DNA of 64,000 nucleotides from Klebsiella sp. BIGb0407 (lineage in GTDB: Bacteria > Pseudomonadota > Gammaproteobacteria > Enterobacterales > Enterobacteriaceae): NCBI RefSeq assembly GCF_024807845.1, contig NZ_JANUEQ010000001.1:868001-932000 (forward strand), read 5' to 3'. A program made the translations under genes and the position numbers. How positions within the stretch are numbered: the first letter of the stretch is position 1; the number at the start of each line of letters is the position of its first letter. Positions 9,616 through 16,581 of the stretch are shown here, piece after piece. The notes beneath the pieces were generated by a model. It saw only the letters and a program-made list of their open reading frames with translations, made no database searches and was not told the origin of the DNA.

Positions 9616-9632
9616 CCTAAGGATGAATTAAG
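9616..9632 (-). promoter_or_regulatory. PmrA-box-like direct repeat upstream of arnT
   Basis: Read on the minus strand this is CTTAAT-TCATC-CTTAGG, two half-sites of the known PmrA recognition pattern (CTTAAT/G, five-base spacer, CTTAAG/T), pointing to arnT about 195 bases downstream. The agreement with arn regulation in other enterobacteria makes it credible, but it was found by eye only. Confidence 0.5.
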
Positions 9633-9814
9633 AATAAAAAATAATTTTCACTCATATAGTACCGGGGTTTATTACCCGGCGTCTGCGGACAAAATAATAT
9701 GATTCACTGAGAGTAATTTAAACGGTTGCTAAATAAACAGCAGGATAATAAATATTATTTTTATTTGCGCTGGATTTTTACTGAATAATAGACTACGTAG
9801 AATTTTCTCAAATA

Positions 9815-9843
9815 AAGCTCTTCACCTTGATGGTGAAGAGCTT
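9815..9843 (-). terminator. Terminator of dppA-like gene
   Basis: A 12-bp perfect stem, AAGCTCTTCACC (9815-9826) and GGTGAAGAGCTT (9832-9843), with a 5-base loop. It follows the dppA-like stop directly, and on the minus strand it runs into TTTATTT. The remaining 9420-9815 space is AT-rich and otherwise holds only the arnT control region. Confidence 0.75.
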
Positions 9844-9850
9844 ATTCTTT

Positions 9851-11443
9851 CTATTTTTTATCGACTTGGTAGAAAATATGCTTCCCGAACGGATCAATTT
9901 CATACCCGGTGACTTCAACCCTGACCGGTTCAAAAATAGTCGAGTGCGCAATCATCACCGCGGGCATTTGGTCATGCATCATCTGTTGCGCCTGCTGATA
10001 GATAACCGCCCTTTTGCTTTGGTCGCTTTCGGTTCTGGCTTCTTCAATCAGTTTATCGAACGGCGCATAACACCATTTCGCTGAGTTAGACCCACCTTTT
10101 GCCGCCGTACAGGTAAACAGAGGTCCAAAGAAGTTGTCCGGGTCTCCGGTTGCGGTGGTCCAGCCCATTAAGGCCGCCTGGTGATCACCATTCTTCAGAC
10201 GCTGTAAATATTCACCCCATTCATAGGTGACAATTTTGGCATTCACGCCGACCTTCTTCCAGTCTGCCTGAATCATCTCCGCCATACGACGAGCGTTAGG
10301 ATTATAGGGCCGCTGAACCGGCATCGCCCAGAGATCAACCGTTGTCGCCGGGTCATAACCCGCTTCGATTAATAATGCTTTCGCGCCCTCAGGGTCGTAG
10401 GCATAGTCTTCCAGTTTATCATCTGCACTCCACACGCCTGGCGGGAGCAGGTTTTTAGCCTGAGTGCCACTGCCATTAAATACCGCTTCAATTATCGCCG
10501 GTTTATTGATTGCCATTGCCAGCGCCTGGCGAACTTTCACATTATCAAACGGCGCTTTTTGGGTATTAAAAGATAAGAAACCGGTATTCAGGCCAGACTT
10601 ACTCATCAGATTAATATTTTTGTTTTCCTTCATCCGTGGTAAATCCGCAGGATTCGGGAAGGGCATCACCTGGCACTCATTTTTTTCCATTTTTGCATAA
10701 CGAATAGCCGCATCAGGTGTGATAGAGAAAACCAGACGATCGAGTTTAGCTTTACCTTCCCAGTATTCCGGGAAAGCCGTATAGAGAATACGCGAATCCT
10801 TTTGATACTGTTTGAGCTCAAAAGGCCCGGTACCAATAGGCTCCATATCGACACGCTCCGGTGCCCCGGCTTTCATCATCTCATCAGCGTATTCTGCAGA
10901 AAGAATAGAAGCAAAATACCATCCCAGCGCGGCAATAAACGGTGAGTCAGGTCGCGATAAGGTGAAACGCACGGTATTATCGTCAACTTTATCGATACTG
11001 GTAATCAGCTTAGCAAATTCCATACTGTTGAAATTTGAATAGTTCCCATTTGAGACTTTATGGTACGGGTGCTGAGGATCTTTTTGTCGCATAAACGAGA
11101 AAATAACGTCATCGGCATTGAAATCGCGAGTCGGCTTAAAAAATTTATTGCTCTGGAACTTCACATCTTTACGCAGGTGGAAAGTATATTCTTTACCATC
11201 CTCGCTGATATCCCAGCTTTCAGCCAGGCTCGGAATTAATTCTGTGGTACCGACTTTGAAGTCCACCAGCCGATTATAAATCGGTACTGCGCTGGCATCG
11301 ACGCTGGTTCCAGAGGTATATAGCTGTGGATTAAAGTTTTCCGGCGAACCTTCAGAGCAAAAAACCAGAGTATTAGCAGCAACACTGGCGCTGAATGTTA
11401 AGGCTGTTACGGTCATTGCAAGAGTAGTTATCTTTGTTCTCAT
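9851..11443 (-). CDS. DppA-like periplasmic dipeptide-binding protein
   Basis: 530 residues from the ATG at 11443, which opens a signal peptide (MRTKITTLAMTVTALTFSASVAA); an in-frame ATG at 11503 would add 20 hydrophobic residues and is less likely. The sequence is closely similar to E. coli DppA along its length (TLVFCSEGSPENFNPQLYTSGT, ECQVMPFPNPADLPRM, PVQRPYNPNARRMAEMIQADW). It should bind di-/short peptides (or haem) for an ABC importer. No dppBCDF permease or ATPase genes are adjacent, so it is an extra binding protein that probably docks onto a permease encoded elsewhere. It is divergent from pepT, with 106 bases between the starts. Confidence 0.92.
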   Translation of the reverse strand: MRTKITTLAMTVTALTFSASVAANTLVFCSEGSPENFNPQLYTSGTSVDASAVPIYNRLVDFKVGTTELIPSLAESWDISEDGKEYTFHLRKDVKFQSNKFFKPTRDFNADDVIFSFMRQKDPQHPYHKVSNGNYSNFNSMEFAKLITSIDKVDDNTVRFTLSRPDSPFIAALGWYFASILSAEYADEMMKAGAPERVDMEPIGTGPFELKQYQKDSRILYTAFPEYWEGKAKLDRLVFSITPDAAIRYAKMEKNECQVMPFPNPADLPRMKENKNINLMSKSGLNTGFLSFNTQKAPFDNVKVRQALAMAINKPAIIEAVFNGSGTQAKNLLPPGVWSADDKLEDYAYDPEGAKALLIEAGYDPATTVDLWAMPVQRPYNPNARRMAEMIQADWKKVGVNAKIVTYEWGEYLQRLKNGDHQAALMGWTTATGDPDNFFGPLFTCTAAKGGSNSAKWCYAPFDKLIEEARTESDQSKRAVIYQQAQQMMHDQMPAVMIAHSTIFEPVRVEVTGYEIDPFGKHIFYQVDKK

Positions 11444-11549
11444 CTCTGTCCCTAATTCTGTAATCCACAAGAAAAAAATAAAAGTCCTTGCCATAAATAA
11501 CATTAAATTCAGATACTGAGGTACTGCTATTTTTAATAAGGACCCAATT

Positions 11550-12779
11550 ATGTCGTCTCCGTTACAGTTTCAGCTGACACAACGCTTCTTTCGTTATTTA
11601 GCCATAACCAGTCAGAGCGACCCGCGGGTTAATACGTTACCCAGCACTCCAGGCCAAAAAGAAATGGCAAAATTACTGGCAGAGGAATTACAGGGTCTGG
11701 GGCTGGACGATATTATTATTGATGAATTTGCCACGGTAACGGCAGTAAGAAAAGGTAATGTTGTTGGCGCGCCAAAAATTGGTTTTATAACCCATATTGA
11801 TACCGTAGATGTAGGATTATCAGCTGAAATTCATCCGCAAATATTGTCTTTTACCGGCAGCGACCTCTGTCTGAATCCACAGGAAGATATTTGGTTAAAA
11901 ACCGCTGAGCATCCGGAAATATTGCGTTATAGCGGCGAAGAAATTATTTTCAGCGATGGCACCAGCGTACTGGGTGCAGATAATAAAGCCGCGGTCACCG
12001 TAGTCATGACATTGCTGGAAAATTTAGCCGCAACCGATAAGGTCGGGGATATTGTTGTAGCCTTTGTCCCTGACGAAGAAATCGGTTTATGTGGCGCTAA
12101 AGCGCTTGATTTGGCAAGATTTGATGTCGATTTTGCCTGGACCATTGACTGCTGCGAAATAGGCGAAGTGGTCTATGAAAACTTCAATGCCGCCCAGGCT
12201 GAAATCACCTTTACCGGTGTCACCAGCCATCCGATGTCAGCCAAAGGGGTGCTGGTTAACCCTCTGCTGATGGCCACAGATTACATCAGCCACTTTGACC
12301 GCCAACAAACGCCGGAACACACTGAGGGCCGGGAAGGTTATATCTGGTTTAATGGGCTGGTAGCCAGCCAGAGCGAAGCTGTACTCAAAGCCAATATTCG
12401 TGATTTTGATTTAGCGCGTTTCGCTGAAAGAAAGCAGCAAATTATCGACCTGGCAGAAAAATTTGCCTCACAGTATCCTACTGCTGGCGTCAAATATACG
12501 ATAAGCGATACCTACAGTAATATCAGCAATGCTATTACCGATGATCGCCGTGCTATTGATTTGATATTTACCGCGCTGGATGAACTGAATATTCCGGCTA
12601 AAGTTATCCCAATGCGTGGAGGAACGGATGGCGCCGCGCTGTCCGCGAAAGGTTTATTAACGCCAAACTTCTTTACCGGTGCACATAATTTCCACTCGCG
12701 CTTTGAGTTTCTGCCTCTCAGTTCTTTTGAAGCCTCTTATCAAGTGGCACGAAAACTTTGTTTGTTAGCGGCTAAATAA
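11550..12779 (+). CDS. pepT: Peptidase T (tripeptide aminopeptidase)
   Basis: A 409-residue M20B metallopeptidase; E. coli PepT is 408. Metal-binding segments are visible: THIDTVD (H82, D84), LGADNKAA, PDEEIG and a C-terminal AHNFHS His. It removes the N-terminal residue of tripeptides in the cytoplasm using two zinc ions. It lies divergently beside the DppA-like binding protein, which suggests a local peptide uptake and degradation pair. It ends 6 bases before a strong bidirectional terminator. Confidence 0.93.
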   Translation: MSSPLQFQLTQRFFRYLAITSQSDPRVNTLPSTPGQKEMAKLLAEELQGLGLDDIIIDEFATVTAVRKGNVVGAPKIGFITHIDTVDVGLSAEIHPQILSFTGSDLCLNPQEDIWLKTAEHPEILRYSGEEIIFSDGTSVLGADNKAAVTVVMTLLENLAATDKVGDIVVAFVPDEEIGLCGAKALDLARFDVDFAWTIDCCEIGEVVYENFNAAQAEITFTGVTSHPMSAKGVLVNPLLMATDYISHFDRQQTPEHTEGREGYIWFNGLVASQSEAVLKANIRDFDLARFAERKQQIIDLAEKFASQYPTAGVKYTISDTYSNISNAITDDRRAIDLIFTALDELNIPAKVIPMRGGTDGAALSAKGLLTPNFFTGAHNFHSRFEFLPLSSFEASYQVARKLCLLAAK

Positions 12780-12784
12780 AAAAT

Positions 12785-12816
12785 CACCTGCTCTGTATTC
12801 TAATCCAGAGCAGGTG
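12785..12816. terminator. Bidirectional terminator between pepT and ABC-F gene
   Basis: An 11-bp perfect stem (CACCTGCTCTG / CAGAGCAGGTG) with a 10-base loop. It is followed by TCTTATTTC on the plus strand and by ATTTTTTATTT on the minus strand, so it can serve both convergent genes. Confidence 0.85.
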
Positions 12817-12823
12817 TCTTATT

Positions 12824-14437
12824 TCATCTGAGCGTAAATTCCCAACCACTTTCCCCGGCCACCAGCCAGTGCGTCAGCCCTATCTGATTAAGAAACACGT
12901 CGTCATGTGAAACCACCAGCAAGGTGCCTGAGTACTGGTTCAGCAATAGCTCTAATGCTTGCAGAGAAACCAGATCGAGATGGTTACTCGGCTCATCGAG
13001 CAGTAAGCAGGATGCAGGCGGATCGGCATAAATCACGGTCGCCAGGGCGGCTTTAAGCTGCTCTCCGCCACTGAGCTGGCCGCAAGGTAATAAAATGCGC
13101 GTGGCATCAAGCCCGAGCTGCGCCAGTTGCATACGTAGCTGAGACTCCCCGGCCTGAGTATTAACGGCAAGTAACTGTTCCAGCACATTCAGCCTTGGGT
13201 CAAGCAGCGAGAGTTGCTGGTCAAGACAGGCGATAATTCCCCGAATATCGCATTCCCCCCGAACAGGGCTTAACTGGCCTGCGAGGATTTTGAGTAACGT
13301 CGATTTGCCACAACCGTTCGGTCCCCTGACCCCTATCCGCTGCCCGCCATAAATCGTCAGGTCCAGCTTATCGTATGGCGCGGGGGCAAAAGGCAGCCGG
13401 ATATCGGTGAGTCTGGCAACCTGATGTGACAAACCCGAAAAGGCGGAATAGCCGTGCATCACAATCTGGGGCGCTTTCTCAATATTTTGGGCGGCATTCT
13501 GCACCTGCAAATTGAGCTGAGATTGTGTTTCTGCCGCCTGTTTCTCTTGCTTACCGCTTGATGCCTCACTGCGCCCCTTTTGGCGACCGAGTAAAATCTT
13601 CGCCTGATTGGCCTCTTTACCGAGACGATTGCCGCGGGACTGACGCTTTTCAAGCCGTTCACGTTTATCGCGTAACCCTTGTTCTTGCCGTTTACGCTCG
13701 ATTTTAAGATGTTCCAGCTGCTGTACCGCTGCGGCAGTTTCCCGGGCTTTTATTTGCTGGTAAATATCATAGTTACCGCCGTAACTGTTTAACCCGAGCG
13801 AGGAGAGTTCAACTATTCTCTCCATCTGCTGGAGTAAGCGCCTGTCATGGCTGATGACCAGCAAGCCACGGGGCCAGCAAGCTAACTGCTGCATCAAGGC
13901 CTCACGGCTGGCACTGTCCAGATGGTTAGTCGGCTCATCGAGAATTAAAAAGTCCGGGTCAGAGAGCATGGCACCGCTTAAGGCCACCCGCATGGCTTCG
14001 CCACCGCTGAGCCTGCTGGTAGCCGTTTCGGGTGAAAGATAATCCAGCCCTGCTGCAGCAAGCTGAATTTGCAGGCGCGGCCGGATATCCCAGTTATCTG
14101 CCACTAAATCAAAATCAGTCTGACAGGTACTCCCGGCCTCAATCCGGGTCAGGGCCGCAAGCTGCACATCAACACCGGCCAGCATCGCCACGGTCTGATA
14201 GTGCTGCGGTGACAGATGCTGCGCCAGATACCGGACCTTCTCTGCGCCATAGCACGCCCCGGCGGTCGGCTTAACGACGCCTGCGAGAATTCGCGCAAGC
14301 ATACTTTTACCGACGCCATTGCGCCCCACCATACCGGTATGGCGAGCATCAAACTGAGCATTGAGATGAGAAAAAAGAGGCTTGCCGTCCGGCAAAACCA
14401 AAGAGACGCCTTCCAGCGTCAGCAACGTATTCGTCAT
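12824..14437 (-). CDS. ABC-F family ATPase (Uup-like subgroup, unnamed)
   Basis: A 537-residue soluble protein with two ABC cassettes and no membrane domain. Cassette 1 has Walker A GRNGVGKS (about residues 38-45), signature LSGGE and Walker B FLILDEPTNHLD; cassette 2 has GPNGCGKST, LSGGE and LLLDEPSNHLD. Between them is a charged linker rich in Lys/Arg/Glu/Gln (about residues 235-310), the part that reaches into the ribosome in ABC-F proteins. These act in translation quality control or antibiotic resistance; which one applies here is not clear. It is transcribed alone, and its leader has an unusual multi-stem structure. Confidence 0.9.
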   Translation of the reverse strand: MTNTLLTLEGVSLVLPDGKPLFSHLNAQFDARHTGMVGRNGVGKSMLARILAGVVKPTAGACYGAEKVRYLAQHLSPQHYQTVAMLAGVDVQLAALTRIEAGSTCQTDFDLVADNWDIRPRLQIQLAAAGLDYLSPETATSRLSGGEAMRVALSGAMLSDPDFLILDEPTNHLDSASREALMQQLACWPRGLLVISHDRRLLQQMERIVELSSLGLNSYGGNYDIYQQIKARETAAAVQQLEHLKIERKRQEQGLRDKRERLEKRQSRGNRLGKEANQAKILLGRQKGRSEASSGKQEKQAAETQSQLNLQVQNAAQNIEKAPQIVMHGYSAFSGLSHQVARLTDIRLPFAPAPYDKLDLTIYGGQRIGVRGPNGCGKSTLLKILAGQLSPVRGECDIRGIIACLDQQLSLLDPRLNVLEQLLAVNTQAGESQLRMQLAQLGLDATRILLPCGQLSGGEQLKAALATVIYADPPASCLLLDEPSNHLDLVSLQALELLLNQYSGTLLVVSHDDVFLNQIGLTHWLVAGESGWEFTLR

Positions 14438-14521
14438 GGGATAACCCTAAAATTAATGCACCAATTCAACTCCCGAAAGGAGCGGAGAACAGACCGTCAA
14501 GGCTGACGGTGGGCATTAATT
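14438..14521 (-). promoter_or_regulatory. Structured mRNA leader of the ABC-F gene
   Basis: Just upstream of the ATG an outer stem of 9 bp (GCATTAATT at 14513-14521 with AATTAATGC at 14451-14459) encloses two inner hairpins: ACCGTCA/TGACGGT (14493-14510, 4-base loop) and CTCC/GGAG (14470-14482). A further GGG/CCC hairpin (14438-14447) covers the presumed Shine-Dalgarno bases. This nested arrangement is unlikely by chance and could control translation. The rest of the 14438-14721 gap holds the promoter and the repeat described next. Confidence 0.5.
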
Positions 14522-14629
14522 GCGCATTGGACGAATACCTCTGAGGAAAAGTGATGACCCGGTGATGATAAAAGATTCAATATCCACTCGTCAAATGATG
14601 GGTAACTGAAAATCTGTCAATACAGCTCA

Positions 14630-14664
14630 CCAGTACCGTTTTTTCCTGGATGAAACGGTACTGG
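14630..14664. terminator. 12-bp inverted repeat downstream of idnO-like gene
   Basis: CCAGTACCGTTT (14630-14641) and AAACGGTACTGG (14653-14664) are perfectly complementary with an 11-base loop. It lies 58 bases beyond the stop of the minus-strand dehydrogenase. There is no U-run on that strand, so it may be a 3'-end processing or protective hairpin rather than a full intrinsic terminator. Confidence 0.5.
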
Positions 14665-14721
14665 TTAAAGGGTAATCGGCCTGGCTATTTGTCCTTTAAC
14701 GGGAAATGTGGTCTGCCACTG

Positions 14722-15489
14722 TTATAAAACCGCCAGCCAGCCACCGTCGACATAGATGATCTGCCCGTTAACATAGTCTGATGCCGAAGATGAGAGGAAA
14801 ATCGCTGCGCCGATTAAGTCTTTTGGATCGCCCCAACGCTGGGATGGATTACTGCTTTTCACCCAGCGATCGAAGTCCGGATCCTCAACTAAAGCCTTAT
14901 TCATGTCGGTCTGAATGTAACCCGGACCAATCGCATTGGTCTGAATATTAAACTGCGCCCACTCGGCAGCCATGGCACAGGTGAGCATTTTCACCCCACC
15001 TTTTGCTGCCGTATAAGGTGCCACGGTTGGACGCGCGGCCTGACTGGTCAGTGAACCCATATTAATAATTTTGCCACCCTGGCCACGGGCTATCATCCGT
15101 TTAGCCGCTGCACGCGCGACAATAAAGGCACTGGTCAGGTTGGTATCTATCACTTTCTGCCAGTTTTCCAGCTCCATTTCCACCAGCGGTTTGCGGTACT
15201 GAATACCCGCATTATTGACTAAAATATCAATCTCAATTCCCTGAGCATCAAATTCGGCAAAAACGATTTCCACTGCGACTTCATCCGTGACATCAAAAAC
15301 GGATCCCTGAACGTCATAGCCCTCACTACGAAGCTGGTCAACGGCATTTTGCAGTCCGACGCCCTTTGAATTATTGAGGATCACGCGTGCTCCAGCCGAT
15401 GCCAGTCCCTGGGCATAAGCCAGACCAAGGCCACGAGCCGACCCGGTAACCAGTGCGGTTTTGCCCTTGAGATCAAATAATGCATGCAT
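14722..15489 (-). CDS. Gluconate 5-dehydrogenase-like SDR (IdnO-like)
   Basis: A 255-residue classical SDR. Rossmann motif TGSARGLG at about residues 15-22, NNAGIQ, catalytic Ser in MGSLTSQ and Y-T-A-A-K, and a C-terminal VDGGWL. Its closest remembered relative is E. coli IdnO (5-keto-D-gluconate 5-reductase, 254 residues), sharing RWGDP..LIGAA.FLSS.ASD.VNG. It probably interconverts a sugar acid and its keto form in the cytoplasm; no kinase or sugar-acid transporter is nearby, so the exact substrate is open. It is divergent from a GntR/FCD regulator that likely controls it. Confidence 0.88.
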   Translation of the reverse strand: MHALFDLKGKTALVTGSARGLGLAYAQGLASAGARVILNNSKGVGLQNAVDQLRSEGYDVQGSVFDVTDEVAVEIVFAEFDAQGIEIDILVNNAGIQYRKPLVEMELENWQKVIDTNLTSAFIVARAAAKRMIARGQGGKIINMGSLTSQAARPTVAPYTAAKGGVKMLTCAMAAEWAQFNIQTNAIGPGYIQTDMNKALVEDPDFDRWVKSSNPSQRWGDPKDLIGAAIFLSSSASDYVNGQIIYVDGGWLAVL

Positions 15490-15518
15490 AGCCTTTCCCT
15501 CTTATATTTATTATAAAA

Positions 15519-15531
15519 TATGTATGACAAC
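15519..15531. promoter_or_regulatory. Candidate GntR operator, copy 1
   Basis: TATGTATGACAAC, near the idnO-like start. It fits the GntR-family GT-N-AC core (GTATGAC) and recurs with a single mismatch at 15735-15747 in the same intergenic region. Confidence 0.4.
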
Positions 15532-15734
15532 TTAGGGTTAAGAGCATGATTTCCGCCGGGTAAAAAATCAACGTTCCGAATTGATTTCTGCAAACAGGAT
15601 CACAAAATAGATTTCCGCATACAAAAAAACACATTAACTTAATGATTTTTAAATATTTTAATTCCATGGGAGAATAAAAATTTCACTCACATATAAATTC
15701 ACGCCATATGACAGAGACCAGAAAACCCATTTAA

Positions 15735-15747
15735 TATGTAGGACAAC
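15735..15747. promoter_or_regulatory. Candidate GntR operator, copy 2
   Basis: TATGTAGGACAAC, 12 of 13 bases identical to the site at 15519 and in the same orientation, 216 bases away. It lies about 80 bases before the GntR gene, consistent with autoregulation. The rest of this 337-base divergent region is AT-rich without other visible structure. Confidence 0.4.
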
Positions 15748-15832
15748 ATGAGTTTTTTCATGGTCGCCTCTCTGCTGTTATATACTGGCATCACGCAGTC
15801 TGAAATCTCGATACAGGATAATTCTGGTGAAC

Positions 15833-16549
15833 ATGAAGTCCACGCAAAAACAGAATGTTGTTAATGATGTCTTCGAACAGTTACGGCAACAATTAATCGA
15901 CGGAAACTGGGCTCCCGGCAGCCGTTTACCCTCGGAACAGGAGCTATGCGCTACGTTAAATGTCAGCCGGGTCAGTGTTCGTAGCGCGGTGCAACGATTA
16001 CGGGATTTGGGGGTGGTTATCACTCGCCAGGGCAGCGGGAGTTATATCAGCGAAGATTTTACCCCGCAGACGCTGAACAACAGATTGCGTCCAGTGATGA
16101 ATCTCAGCAAAGAAGAGTTTCACGATATGATGGTATTCCGCCAGACGGTGGAATTTAAATGCATGGAGCTCGCGGTTATTCATGCCACGGCCGAGGATAT
16201 TCTTGCCCTCGAACAAGCGCTTAACCGGATGCTGGTGAATAAAAATGATTATAAAAAATATTCAGAAGCCGATTTCGACTTTCATCTGGCGATTGCCAAA
16301 GCATCACAAAACAAAGTGTTTTATAACGTGATGTTGTCGATAAAAGAAAGCTATTACTACTACCTGGAAGAGTTGAACCGTGCGCTGGGTATTACTCTGG
16401 AAAGCGTTGATACCCATATACAGGTCTACCTGGCCCTGAAGAACAGAGATGCCTCAACCGCGGTACAGGTTCTGGGTGAAACGATGGCAGAGAATCTTAT
16501 CGCGATTGAAAGAATCAATCAGACGGAACCCACGAATAACCGGGGCTGA
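15833..16549 (+). CDS. GntR/FCD (FadR-subfamily) transcriptional regulator
   Basis: 238 residues from ATG 15833 (a GTG two codons earlier, at 15827, is also possible). N-terminal winged helix-turn-helix of the GntR family (PGSRLPSEQELCATLNVSR.SVR.A), then a helical FCD effector-binding domain (about residues 90-225) with the metal/ligand-binding pattern D..FH.AI..AS.N. Such regulators respond to sugar acids or other carboxylates. It is divergent from the IdnO-like dehydrogenase and probably represses it. It ends within a hairpin. Confidence 0.88.
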   Translation: MKSTQKQNVVNDVFEQLRQQLIDGNWAPGSRLPSEQELCATLNVSRVSVRSAVQRLRDLGVVITRQGSGSYISEDFTPQTLNNRLRPVMNLSKEEFHDMMVFRQTVEFKCMELAVIHATAEDILALEQALNRMLVNKNDYKKYSEADFDFHLAIAKASQNKVFYNVMLSIKESYYYYLEELNRALGITLESVDTHIQVYLALKNRDASTAVQVLGETMAENLIAIERINQTEPTNNRG

Positions 16550-16559
16550 TAAGCCCCGG
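16540..16559. terminator. Terminator hairpin at end of GntR gene
   Basis: CCGGGGCT (16540-16547) and AGCCCCGG (16552-16559) form an 8-bp GC-rich stem with a GATA loop overlapping the GntR stop codon. No U-run follows; it separates two convergent genes. Confidence 0.55.
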
Positions 16560-16581
16560 CGATTAAATCAGGCAAGTGAAC

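Noticed and set aside
9711-9745. GTTTA repeats on the minus strand resembling a PhoP box.
   Set aside because: The two half-sites are 15 bases apart instead of the 11-base period of PhoP boxes.
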